From JBFWUM01 sp050247255 (GTDB lineage Bacteria; Acidobacteriota; Vicinamibacteria; Vicinamibacterales; UBA2999), in NCBI GenBank assembly GCA_050247255.1, contig JBFWUM010000023.1, forward strand, positions 1 through 64,000: a stretch of DNA of 64,000 bases, read 5' to 3'. Shown in pieces: positions 53,578 to 61,943 of the stretch. Both the position numbers and the translations under genes were made by a program. The notes beneath the pieces are model-generated. The model did not search any database. It was not told the DNA's origin and was given only the letters and a program-made list of their open reading frames with translations. The number at the start of each line of letters is the position of its first letter. Positions within the stretch are counted from its first letter, which is position 1.

Positions 53578-55113
53578 ATGCACATGCGTGTGCTGTTTGT
53601 GTGTGCGGCGCTCATCGCGCCGACGCTGGCGCTGGCGCAGACCCCGGCCGGTCCGCTGACGCTCGAGCAGGTTCTTCAGCTGGCCGAGGAGCGCAGCGAG
53701 TCGCTGGCCATTGCGCGCGCGGCGGTCAGCCGTGCCGAGGCCGAGCAGATCCGCGCGCGAAGCGGGCTGTTTCCGCAGCTCAGCGCGATGCTGTCCTACG
53801 ACCGCGCGCTCGCCTCGGAGTTCGAGGGAGTGTTCGACAACGTCACCTTCGGCGGCGCGGGCGCCGAGGCGCCGGAAGCGCCCGAGGGTGCCGACGGCGG
53901 CGGCCTTGAAGACCTGCCGTTCGGCCGGCGCAATACCTGGCGCGTCACGCTGTCGTTCTCGCAGAACCTGTTCGACTTCGGCCGTATCGCGGCCGGGCGC
54001 GACGCTGCCGGCGCCGGCCGCGCCGCGGCGGACATCGGCATGACGACGGCGCGGGCGCAGCTGCTGTTCGACGTGACGCAGGCCTATTACGATGCCGCGC
54101 TCGCCGATCGGATGGTCGCGATTGCCGAGGCCACCGTGGCACAGGCGGGCGCGACGCTGCAGCAGACCGAGGCCGGATTCCGCGCCGGCACGCAGCCGGA
54201 GTTCGAGGTGCTGCGTGCGCGCGTTGCGCGCGATACGCAGAACACCAGCGTGATCCGCGCCAGGGCCAACCGGCAGATCGCGTTGCTGCGTCTGAAGCAG
54301 ATGCTGGATCTGCCCGCCACCGCCGACCTGCAGCTGGCCGATTCGCTGGCCGACGAACGGCTGCTGCCGGCGCCGACATTTGCGACGCGACTGGTTGCCG
54401 CCGGGCAGCCGGCCGTTCCGGCGGCCGATCGGGCGGCGGTGCAGGAGGCGGCGACCACGGTGACGCTGCGCGAGGCGTCGATGCGCGCAGCCAAGGCCGA
54501 ACGGCTGCCGTCGATTTCGGCCAACAGCAGCTACGGGCGGGTGGCCTATCCGTCGGACTTCCTGCCGACCTTCGATCGCTTGAACTGGTCGGTCGGCTTT
54601 GCGCTGCAGGTGCCGGTGCTCACCGGTGGCCGGCAGCGCGCCAGCGAGTTGTCGGCAGCGGCGGATCTCGAACAGGCGCGCGCGCGGCTCCAGCAGGTGC
54701 GCGAGCTGGCGGAGCTCGACACGCAGTCGGCGCTGGCCGAACTGGCCGCGTCCCAGGCGGCGTGGGATGCGACCGCAGGCACAGTCCAGCAGGCGAACCG
54801 TGCCTATGAGCTGGCGAACATCCGTTACGGCGCCGGTGTGTCCACGCAGCTCGAACTGTCGGACGCGCGTCTGCTGCTGCAGCAGGCTGAGGCCAATCGC
54901 GCGCAGGCCGGCCGCGATCTGCAGGTGGCACGAGCCCGCGTGGCGCTGTTGCCGGACCTGCCGCTCGGGGCCGGTGCCGCAACCGGTGGCGGCGGCACGA
55001 CCGGCCAGCCGGCTGCGCCGGCGGTGCCGCAACAGCAGGCGCCTGCTGGCGGCGGTCAAGTGACTACCGCGGCAGCCCGGGGTGGCGCCGCGAGCTTCGG
55101 AGGCACGCAGTGA
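53578..55113 (+). CDS. TolC-family outer-membrane efflux protein
   Basis: A 511-residue channel. Signal peptide to about LALAQ, then two outer-membrane-efflux repeats with the recurrent LTLEQVLQLAEERSESLAIARAAV and FDVTQAYYDAAL helices, coiled-coil segments and the conserved AYELANIRYGAGVSTQLELSDARLLL. A Gly/Ala/Gln-rich tail (TGGGGTTGQPAAPAVPQQQ) follows. It forms the outer duct of the tripartite pump. Stop and next start overlap as GTGA. Confidence 0.9.
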   Translation: MHMRVLFVCAALIAPTLALAQTPAGPLTLEQVLQLAEERSESLAIARAAVSRAEAEQIRARSGLFPQLSAMLSYDRALASEFEGVFDNVTFGGAGAEAPEAPEGADGGGLEDLPFGRRNTWRVTLSFSQNLFDFGRIAAGRDAAGAGRAAADIGMTTARAQLLFDVTQAYYDAALADRMVAIAEATVAQAGATLQQTEAGFRAGTQPEFEVLRARVARDTQNTSVIRARANRQIALLRLKQMLDLPATADLQLADSLADERLLPAPTFATRLVAAGQPAVPAADRAAVQEAATTVTLREASMRAAKAERLPSISANSSYGRVAYPSDFLPTFDRLNWSVGFALQVPVLTGGRQRASELSAAADLEQARARLQQVRELAELDTQSALAELAASQAAWDATAGTVQQANRAYELANIRYGAGVSTQLELSDARLLLQQAEANRAQAGRDLQVARARVALLPDLPLGAGAATGGGGTTGQPAAPAVPQQQAPAGGGQVTTAAARGGAASFGGTQ

Positions 55114-56207
55114 CGCGATCGTTCGCTCCTTTTGTGGTGATGCTGGCGGCCCTGGCCGCCGCCTGCGGCGGCAGCGCTGAGCCGGAGGCTGCCGCGCCGC
55201 CGCCCGCGGTACAGGTTGGCGCCGAGAACGTCGTCACCGTCACGCGCGGCACCATCGTTGTCGGGCCGATGCTCTCGGGCACGCTGCAGGCGGCGCGCGA
55301 AGCGCGGGTGCGCGCGGAGCTGGGCGGCGCGGTGCTGCAGGTGACGGCCGAGGAAGGCGAAGCGGTGCGGCAGGGGGAGATCCTGGCGCGCATCGAGGCG
55401 CGGACCCTCGATGACACGCGGTTATCGGCCAGCAGCGCCGTGCGCTCCGCGGAAAACCAGCTCACCGTGGCCCAGCGCGAAGCCGAGCGCACCGAGCAGC
55501 TGGTCTCGGCCGGCGCGCTGGCGCAGCGCGAGCTCGATGTCGCCCGCGCCAACGTGACCGCGGCCGACGCACAGCTCGCCGATGCCCGGGCGCGGCTGGC
55601 CAGCGCCGAGCGGGCGCTGGGTGATGCCGTGATCCGCGCGCCGTTCGGCGGCGTCGTCGCCAGCCGGCCGGTCAACGTCGGCGACATCGTCACGCCGGGC
55701 GCCGAGCTGTTCACCATCATCGACCCCTCGTCCATGCGCCTCGAAGCGGCGGTGCCGTCCGACGACCTGCGGTCGCTGCGGGTGGGGCTGCCGGTGCGAT
55801 TCCGCGTCCGCGGCTACGAGGATGAGTTCGAGGGACGCATCGAGCGGATTGCGGCGCAGGCAGACCCGGCCACGCGGCAGGTGCCGATCTTCGTCGCCAT
55901 CCCGAACCGGAGCGGTCGTTTGGTCGCCGGCCTGTTCGCGGAGGGGCGCGTGGCGAGCGAGGCCGCCGACGGGTTGATCGTGCCGATCAACGCCGTGAAC
56001 ACCACCGGCCCGTCGCCCTGGGTGCTGCGGGTGGCTGAGGGGAAGACGGAGAAGGTGGATGTGACGATCGGCCTGGCGGATCGTCGCACCGAACAGTTGC
56101 AGGTTGCGTCGGGGCTCAACGAAGGCGACGTGCTGCTGCGCGGCGCCGCCCAGGGCATCACGCCGGGGACGGCGGTCGAGGTGGGCCGCCGCCCGGCCGC
56201 GGAATAA
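55110..56207 (+). CDS. RND periplasmic adaptor lipoprotein (HlyD/MFP family)
   Basis: A 365-residue adaptor with lipobox LAAACGG (Cys19). Lipoyl-like halves VLQVTAEEGEAVRQGEILARIE and VIRAPFGGVVASRPVNVGDIV flank a helical hairpin (AENQLTVAQREAERTEQLVSAG). Beta-barrel and membrane-proximal domains follow. It links the TolC channel to the inner-membrane pump. GTG start inside the tolC stop. Confidence 0.92.
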   Translation: MTRSFAPFVVMLAALAAACGGSAEPEAAAPPPAVQVGAENVVTVTRGTIVVGPMLSGTLQAAREARVRAELGGAVLQVTAEEGEAVRQGEILARIEARTLDDTRLSASSAVRSAENQLTVAQREAERTEQLVSAGALAQRELDVARANVTAADAQLADARARLASAERALGDAVIRAPFGGVVASRPVNVGDIVTPGAELFTIIDPSSMRLEAAVPSDDLRSLRVGLPVRFRVRGYEDEFEGRIERIAAQADPATRQVPIFVAIPNRSGRLVAGLFAEGRVASEAADGLIVPINAVNTTGPSPWVLRVAEGKTEKVDVTIGLADRRTEQLQVASGLNEGDVLLRGAAQGITPGTAVEVGRRPAAE

Positions 56208-56211
56208 CGCC

Positions 56212-59200
56212 ATGTTCATTTCGGATACCGCCATCAAACGACCCGTCATCACCGTCGTGTCGATGCTCGCCCTCGTGGTGTTCGGCATCGTTGCGCTCAC
56301 GCAGCTCGACACCGACGAGTTCCCGGAGATCGATGCGCCGGTCGTCGTCGTGTCGGTGCCGTACCCGGGTGCCTCGCCGGACACGGTGGAGCGCGAGGTC
56401 CTGGATCCGATCGAGGAGGCGATCTCCGGCATCAGCGGCGTCGATCAGATCAACGGCAACGCCCTCGACAGCTTCGGCAACGTCGTCGTCGTCTTCCTGT
56501 TCGGCAAGGACACGCGCGTGGCGACGCAGGAGATCCGGGACCAGATCTCGAGCATCCGCGCCGATCTGCCGGTGGAGATGGAGGAGCCGATCCTCACGCA
56601 GTTCGATCCCGCCGACCTGCCAATCGTCTCGCTGACGCTGTCGTCGCCGGGGCTGACCGGCCCGGAGCTGACGCGGCTCGCTGACCCGGACATCACCCGG
56701 CGGCTGCGCGGGCTGCCCGGCGTCGCCGCCGTCGACGTGGTCGGCGGCATCGAGCGCGAGCTGAGCGTCGAGATCCGCCCGCGCGATCTGCAGGCCGCCG
56801 GCGTGACCGTGGGCCAGCTGGTGCAGGCGCTGCAGACGCAGAACCTGGCCGCGCCTGTCGGGCGTCTCGCCGGCGACCTCGACGAGCGCACCATTCGCCT
56901 GCGCGGCCGGATCGAGTCGCCGGCTGACTTCGCGCAGCTCGTCGTCAGCGAGTCGAATGGCCGTGTCGTGAGGCTCGGCGACGTGGCCGACGTGCGCGAC
57001 GCCACCGAGGAGCCGCGCTCGGTGGCCCTCTACAACGCCGAGGAGGCGGTCGGCATCGACGTCAAGAAGTCCACCGGCTACAGCACCACCGCCGTGGCGG
57101 ATGCGGTGCGCGCCGCGGTGGCCGAGATCCAGCCGACGCTGCCGCCCGGCGTCTCGCTGCGCGTCGTGCGCGACTCCGGCGTGCGCGTGGCCAACTCGGT
57201 GTCGTCGGTGCAGGAAGCGCTGCTCGAGGGCGCGGCGCTGACCGTCATTGTCGTCTTCCTGTTCCTCAACTCATGGCGCTCGACCGTCATCACCGGCCTG
57301 GCGCTGCCGGTGTCGGTGCTGGCGTCGTTCGTCGCCGTCTGGGCGTTCGGCTTCACGCTCAACACCATGTCGCTGCTGGGCCTGTCGCTGGCGATCGGCA
57401 TCCTCATCGACGATGCGATCGTCGTGCGCGAGAACATCGTGCGCCACGTCGAGATGGGGAAGGACCACTACCGCGCGGCGTTCGCAGGCACCGACGAGAT
57501 CGGGCTCGCGGTGACGGCGACGACGCTGTCGATCGTCGTGGTGTTCGTGCCGATCGCGTTCATGGGCGGCATTGCCGGCCAGTGGTTCGCGCCGTTCGCG
57601 CTGACGATTGCCGCCTCGGTGCTGGTGTCGCTGTTCGTGTCGTTCTCGCTCGATCCGATGCTGTCGGCGTACTGGCCGGATCCGCATCAGCGCATGGAAG
57701 ACCGGCCGCTGATTTCGCGGCTGCTGGGACGCTTCAACCGCTGGTTCGACCGGCAGGCGGATCGCTACAAGGGCGTCATCGGCTGGGCGCTCGACCACCG
57801 CTGGTCGATGGTGGCGCTGGCGACCCTCGCCTTCGGCGCCGCGCTGGCGCTGCCGGCCATGGGCATTGTCGGCGCCGGCTTCGCCCCGGAGACCGACGAG
57901 TCGGAGTTCACGCTGACGCTCGAGACGCCGCCGGGATCGAATCTCGCCTACACGCGGATGAAGGCGGAGGAGGTGGCGCGCATCATCCGCACGCGCGACG
58001 AGGTCGCCTACACCTACACGAGCATCGGCGGGCAGGGCAACGAGTCGGTCGATGCCGGCTCGGTATTCGTGAAGCTGGTCCCCAAGCACGAGCGCGGCCG
58101 GCGGCAGGCCGAAGTGATCGTCGATATCCGCCGCGAGCTGGCGTCGATGGCGGGCGTGACGACGTCGGTGTCGACCGGGTTCAACGACGGGCAGAAGCAG
58201 ATCCAGCTGCAGCTGCAGGGGCCGGATGCGACGGTGCTGGCGCAGCTGGCCGACCAGATGATAGCGGAGGTGCGCCAGGTGCCGGGAGCGGTCGACGTCG
58301 GCCTCTCGACGAAGGGGCAGAAGCCGGAGCTCGACGTCGAGATCGATCGCGGCCTGGCCGGCTCGCTCGGCATCAGCATCGGCCAGGTGGCGCAGGCGCT
58401 GCGCCCGGCGTTTGCCGGCATCGACGCCGGCGACTGGATCGATCCGTCGGGCGAGACGCGCGACGTGACGATCCGGCTGGCGCCGGAATCACGCGACTCC
58501 GTGCAGGACCTCGAGACGCTGCCGCTGGTCGTCGTCGGGCCGGCGGATCGGCCGACGACGATTCCGCTGGGGCAGGTGGCGCGCGTGTCGCCGGCGCTCG
58601 GCCCGGCGCGCATCGACCATCTCGATCGGGAGCGGGTGATCACCGTACAGGCGAATACCGAGGGGCGGCCGCTGTCGGACGTGCTCGCGGACATCACGGC
58701 GCGGATTGCATCCATCGGCCTGCCGGCCGGCTACACGGTGAGCCAGGGTGGCGAGGCGGAGCAGTCGGCCGAGATCTTCATGCAGACGATGATCGCGCTC
58801 GCCATTGCCGTCATGCTGATGTACTTCGTGCTGGTCGTGCAGTTCGGGTCGTTCCTCGATCCGCTGGCCATCCTGGCGTCGCTGCCGCTCTCGCTCATCG
58901 GCGTCGTCGGCGCGCTGGCGCTGACCGGGCATACGCTGAACATCATGAGCATGATGGGCGTGATCCTGCTGATGGGGATCGTCGCCAAGAACGCCATCCT
59001 GCTGATCGACTTCGCCAAGTGGTCGGAGGAGGCGGGGATGGCGCGGCGTGAGGCGCTGATCCAGGCCGGCCGCGTCCGGCTGCGGCCGATCCTGATGACG
59101 ACGTTCGCGCTGATTGCCGGGATGGTGCCGGTGGCGCTCGGCGGCGGCGAGGGCGGCGACTTCCGCGCGCCGCTCGGCATTGCCGTCATCGGCGGCGTGA

Positions 59201-59343
59201 TCACGTCAACCGTGCTGACGCTGCTGGTGATCCCGACCGGCTACGAGATCCTCGCCGACCTGCGCGACTGGGCGACCGGGAAGGTCCGTCGCGAGAGCCC
59301 GGAGGCGGCCGTGCATCACGGCCAGCCGGTTACAGAACCGTAA
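56212..59343 (+). CDS. RND efflux transporter, HAE1/AcrB type
   Basis: A 1043-residue inner-membrane pump with 12 helices and two large periplasmic loops. Starts MFISDTAIKRPVITVVSMLALVV; the proton-relay aspartates are in GLSLAIGILIDDAIVVREN, and the second repeat has MMGVILLMGIVAKNAILLIDFAKW. Length and HAE1 motifs place it with multidrug pumps rather than CusA metal pumps, though substrate is not predictable. The TAA stop lies inside a 33-bp perfect inverted repeat. Confidence 0.93.
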   Translation: MFISDTAIKRPVITVVSMLALVVFGIVALTQLDTDEFPEIDAPVVVVSVPYPGASPDTVEREVLDPIEEAISGISGVDQINGNALDSFGNVVVVFLFGKDTRVATQEIRDQISSIRADLPVEMEEPILTQFDPADLPIVSLTLSSPGLTGPELTRLADPDITRRLRGLPGVAAVDVVGGIERELSVEIRPRDLQAAGVTVGQLVQALQTQNLAAPVGRLAGDLDERTIRLRGRIESPADFAQLVVSESNGRVVRLGDVADVRDATEEPRSVALYNAEEAVGIDVKKSTGYSTTAVADAVRAAVAEIQPTLPPGVSLRVVRDSGVRVANSVSSVQEALLEGAALTVIVVFLFLNSWRSTVITGLALPVSVLASFVAVWAFGFTLNTMSLLGLSLAIGILIDDAIVVRENIVRHVEMGKDHYRAAFAGTDEIGLAVTATTLSIVVVFVPIAFMGGIAGQWFAPFALTIAASVLVSLFVSFSLDPMLSAYWPDPHQRMEDRPLISRLLGRFNRWFDRQADRYKGVIGWALDHRWSMVALATLAFGAALALPAMGIVGAGFAPETDESEFTLTLETPPGSNLAYTRMKAEEVARIIRTRDEVAYTYTSIGGQGNESVDAGSVFVKLVPKHERGRRQAEVIVDIRRELASMAGVTTSVSTGFNDGQKQIQLQLQGPDATVLAQLADQMIAEVRQVPGAVDVGLSTKGQKPELDVEIDRGLAGSLGISIGQVAQALRPAFAGIDAGDWIDPSGETRDVTIRLAPESRDSVQDLETLPLVVVGPADRPTTIPLGQVARVSPALGPARIDHLDRERVITVQANTEGRPLSDVLADITARIASIGLPAGYTVSQGGEAEQSAEIFMQTMIALAIAVMLMYFVLVVQFGSFLDPLAILASLPLSLIGVVGALALTGHTLNIMSMMGVILLMGIVAKNAILLIDFAKWSEEAGMARREALIQAGRVRLRPILMTTFALIAGMVPVALGGGEGGDFRAPLGIAVIGGVITSTVLTLLVIPTGYEILADLRDWATGKVRRESPEAAVHHGQPVTEP

Positions 59344-59414
59344 GGGGGTCGGGAGTCATTTCTTGAGGACACCCCGCCGGAGTGTCCTCAAGAAATGACT
59401 CCCGACCCCCTTAC
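59340..59414. repeat. 33-bp perfect inverted repeat
   Basis: Arms 59340-59372 and 59382-59414 are perfect reverse complements (starting GTAAGGGGGTCGGGAGTC) around a 9-nt loop CCCGCCGGA. The left arm contains the RND stop codon. It could act as a strong bidirectional terminator, but its length and perfection suggest a mobile hairpin element unrelated to the GGAGC family. Confidence 0.9.
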
Positions 59415-59437
59415 AAAGGTGTAAGTGCGGGCGCGGC

Positions 59438-60439
59438 CTACTTGGCGCCGAACAGCGTCAGGGTCCAGTAGGTCAGCGCCGCGATCGCGCCCGCCGCGGG
59501 GATCGTCATGACCCACGCCCAGACGATCTTCCGCGCCACGCCCCAGCGCACCGCCGACAGCCGCTTGATGGCGCCGACGCCGACGATGGCGCCGGTAATG
59601 GTGTGGGTCGTGCTCACGGGCACGCCGAGCCCGGTCGCCAGGAACAGCGTCATCGCGCCGGCAGTCTCCGCCGCGAACCCGCCGAACGGCTGGAGCTTCG
59701 TGATCTTCGACCCCATGGTGTGGACGATCCGCCAGCCACCGGTCAGCGTGCCGAGCGCGATGGCCGCGTGCGCCGCCATGATCACCCAGAACGGAATCTC
59801 GAACGTCGACAGGTAGCCGCCGGTGAACAGCACGCCGGCGATGATCCCCATGGTCTTCTGCGCGTCGTTACCGCCGTGCCCCAGGCTGTAGGCCGCCGCC
59901 GAGAGCAGCTGCAGCCGGCGGAACCAATGGTCGACGCGGCTCGGCGAAAATCCCCGGAAGATCCAGAGCGTGATGATCGACAGCACCAGCGCCAGCGCCA
60001 TCCCGATGAGCGGCGCGAGGACGATGAACAGCAGTGTCTTCGTCCAGCCCGACGCAATGAGCGCCCCGAAACCGGCCTTGGCAATCGCCGCGCCCGCGTA
60101 TCCACCCACCAGCGCGTGCGACGAACTGGTCGGCAGGCCGATGTACCAGGTGATCAGGTCCCAGACGATGGCGCCGGTCAGGCCGCCGAAGATCACGGCG
60201 TAGCTGACGACGTCGAGGTCGATCATCCCGCTGCCGACGGTGCTGGCGACGGCGGTGCCGAAGGTGAACGCCGCGAGAAAGTTGAAGGCCGCGGCCCAGA
60301 CCACCGCCTGCCCGGGCGTCAGGACCCGGGTCGAAACAACGGTGGCAATGGAATTGGCGGCGTCGTGGAAGCCGTTGATGTAGTCGAACAGGAGCGCGAC
60401 GGCAATCAGCGCAATGACGATGAGGAGCGTCGGATCCAT
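59438..60439 (-). CDS. pit: Low-affinity phosphate transporter, Pit family
   Basis: A 333-residue permease with two PHO4 halves: FDYINGFHDAANSIATVVSTRVL at the N-terminus and GLGVPVSTTHTITGAIVGVGAIKR late, plus YSLGHGGNDAQKTMGII. It imports metal-phosphate with protons. The DUF47 gene directly abuts upstream (no gap), and a Pho-box-like array precedes both, so it is probably phosphate-regulated. Confidence 0.93.
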   Translation of the reverse strand: MDPTLLIVIALIAVALLFDYINGFHDAANSIATVVSTRVLTPGQAVVWAAAFNFLAAFTFGTAVASTVGSGMIDLDVVSYAVIFGGLTGAIVWDLITWYIGLPTSSSHALVGGYAGAAIAKAGFGALIASGWTKTLLFIVLAPLIGMALALVLSIITLWIFRGFSPSRVDHWFRRLQLLSAAAYSLGHGGNDAQKTMGIIAGVLFTGGYLSTFEIPFWVIMAAHAAIALGTLTGGWRIVHTMGSKITKLQPFGGFAAETAGAMTLFLATGLGVPVSTTHTITGAIVGVGAIKRLSAVRWGVARKIVWAWVMTIPAAGAIAALTYWTLTLFGAK

Positions 60440-61057
60440 CTAGGCGTGCTTGACGATGACGCCTTCAATCAAGTTGGCCACGTCCTCACACCGATCGGTG
60501 GCCGCCTCGAGGAAGTCGAAGATCTCCTTCCACTTGATGACGACGATCGCGTTGGTCTCGTGATCGAAGAGGTCGACGATGGCGTCCTGATGGACCCGGT
60601 CGGCCTCGTTCTCGAGCTGCGACACGCGGGCCGCCAGTTCCAGCACCCCGTCGCGCTTGTCGAGCGCGGTAATCGCCTCGCCAAGCCGGTCCATCGAGTC
60701 GCAGATGATCTCCGCCAGCCGCCGCGCCCCCGGCCGCACCTCGGTGACCTTATAGAGCCGCATGACCGATGCTGCGCCGTCGATGGCGTCCATCACATCG
60801 TCGAGCTTGCTGGCCAGCGCGTGGATGTCTTCGCGGTCGAGCGGCGTGACGAACGTGCGGTTGAGGCGGGCGATGATGTCGTGCGTGCGCTTGTCGCACG
60901 CATGCTCGACTTCCTTGATGGCCGCCACCTGCGACATGTCAGGGGTGGGGCCGTGCAGCATCTGCTTGAGCAGGCGCGCGCCGTTCCGGATCTCCTCGGT
61001 CAGGTGGATGAAATCGTCGAAGAAGCGTTCTTCCTTGGGTACCAGACGAAAGGCCAT
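60440..61057 (-). CDS. DUF47/PhoU-like partner of Pit
   Basis: A 205-residue all-helical PhoU-like protein: RFFDDFIHLTEEIRNGARLL, EVEHACDKRTHDIIARLNRTFVTPLDREDIHALASKLDDVMDAI, and a late EIFDFLEAATDRCEDVANLI. The family (TIGR00153) regulates or partners Pit transporters. Its stop touches the pit start, so they are one operon. GAGGTG lies right before the ATG. Confidence 0.92.
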   Translation of the reverse strand: MAFRLVPKEERFFDDFIHLTEEIRNGARLLKQMLHGPTPDMSQVAAIKEVEHACDKRTHDIIARLNRTFVTPLDREDIHALASKLDDVMDAIDGAASVMRLYKVTEVRPGARRLAEIICDSMDRLGEAITALDKRDGVLELAARVSQLENEADRVHQDAIVDLFDHETNAIVVIKWKEIFDFLEAATDRCEDVANLIEGVIVKHA

Positions 61058-61078
61058 GTCACCTCTGTAAACCCTCGA

Positions 61079-61120
61079 ATCGTAGTTTGATTTAACAGGT
61101 TTGTCACATTGTCGTTACAG
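61079..61120 (-). promoter_or_regulatory. Three-repeat Pho box and -10 for DUF47-pit operon
   Basis: Contiguous 11-mers CTGTAACGACA, ATGTGACAAAC and CTGTTAAATCA (minus strand, 61120 to 61088) repeat TGT every 11 nt, the PhoB half-site geometry. TACGAT (61079-61084) follows 3 nt downstream as -10, giving a leader of about 15 nt with a Shine-Dalgarno. Confidence 0.7.
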
Positions 61121-61174
61121 AGCTGTTACGACAGGAGTCGCGGACAGTGCCTGGAGCCGCTAGAGGACAACGGG

Positions 61175-61195
61175 CAGCCGGCAGCTCACAGCTGG
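61175..61195. repeat. Heptamer repeat, CAGCCGG type
   Basis: CAGCCGG, CAGCTCA and CAGCTGG follow in 7-bp register in the spacer between the Pho box and the glycine-zipper gene. Confidence 0.45.
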
Positions 61196-61300
61196 TAGTG
61201 CAAAGGCTTCAGTAATAGAGAGTTATACGGATGTGTTCGGCTGGCATACCGCTTGGAGCCCTCACCTGGCAGGAACGATTGCCGAGGAGGGCAACGAGTC

Positions 61301-61798
61301 ATGAAACCGATCGCAGCAGCAGTGGCAGGCGCGGTGATTTCCGGCGTGGCGATGTATGCGGTGGGCGCGAAGAACACCGTGGATGCGTTCCAGACGCCGG
61401 CCATCGTGCAGACGCTCGACGGCCAATACGTGGAAGTGCCCGGGGCGAAGCCGGTCGGCCTGGTGGGCACGACCTCGCTGCGGGCGATCGCACCGGCGGA
61501 TGGAGCCCGGCACTTGGCAGATGGAGCCCGGCACTTCAGTGCCGGCGTGACCCAGGCCAGCTCACGGCGGGCGACCCCGCGGCGCACCGTCTACCGCGAG
61601 GCGGCGGCGGTGCAGGAACGCGTCGTGGTTGAGGAAGCGCCGCGCCGTTCCTGGGGCAAGACGGCGCTGATCATCGGCGGTTCCGCGGCATCGGGCGCTG
61701 GCGTTGGGGCGATCATCGGTGGCAAGAAAGGTGCAATCACCGGTGCGGCGATAGGCGGCGGCGCAGCCTCGATATACGAGGCCACCCGTCGGCGCTGA
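61301..61798 (+). CDS. Glycine-zipper membrane protein interrupted by a repeat
   Basis: A 165-residue protein with an N-terminal hydrophobic helix (PIAAAVAGAVISGVAMYAVG) and a C-terminal glycine zipper, GGSAASGAGVGAIIGGKKGAITGAAIGGG, as in outer-membrane or envelope YMGG-like proteins. GAGGAGG lies 10 nt before the ATG. Between them, residues about 68-82 (DGARHLADGARHFSAG) are encoded by a dispersed REP-like hairpin and a half copy, kept in frame. Confidence 0.75.
   Translation: MKPIAAAVAGAVISGVAMYAVGAKNTVDAFQTPAIVQTLDGQYVEVPGAKPVGLVGTTSLRAIAPADGARHLADGARHFSAGVTQASSRRATPRRTVYREAAAVQERVVVEEAPRRSWGKTALIIGGSAASGAGVGAIIGGKKGAITGAAIGGGAASIYEATRRR
61502..61545. repeat. REP-like hairpin plus half copy inside a coding sequence
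   Basis: GGAGC + CCGGCACT / AGTGCCGG (61523-61545) is preceded by a half element GGAGCCCGGCACTT (61502-61515). The two share a 17-nt direct match offset by 21 bp, so the reading frame is preserved. Confidence 0.85.
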
Positions 61799-61807
61799 GT
61801 TCGCCGA

Positions 61808-61828
61808 CAGTTGGCAGCAGGCAGCTGG
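61808..61828. repeat. Heptamer repeat CAGNNGG
   Basis: CAGTTGG, CAGCAGG and CAGCTGG stand in tandem just after the glycine-zipper gene. Confidence 0.5.
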
Positions 61829-61899
61829 CAGGGGCCGACCCCTACTCCGGCTGCCTGTTGTTGCGTACGGACGGCATGGATGCCTGGCCAGGTCGTGGG

Positions 61900-61917
61900 G
61901 GCCGGCTCTAGCCGGTC
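61900..61917. repeat. Second-class hairpin, GGCCGGCT type
   Basis: GGCCGGCT-CT-AGCCGGTC, one G:T pair, close to the hairpin at 35239. It lies between the glycine-zipper and M56 genes. Confidence 0.5.
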
Positions 61918-61943
61918 CGATTGAGCGCCCGGGATACCGCCCG

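Noticed and set aside
57273..59051. 592-codon alternative frame within the RND gene
   Set aside because: Frame-shifted Arg/Ala-rich translation of a clear HAE1 pump.
56212..59343. CusA-type metal RND pump
   Set aside because: The helix-4 region LAIGILIDDAIVVREN and overall features fit HAE1 drug pumps, and the operon has a TetR regulator, despite the nearby copper genes.
35826..59343. Integrative element or genomic island with boundaries
   Set aside because: No integrase, tRNA, direct-repeat ends or composition change was seen; I call it a functional cluster only.
59340..59414. Integron attC site
   Set aside because: The arms are perfect and long, without R/L core sites or bulges, and there is no integrase or cassette array.
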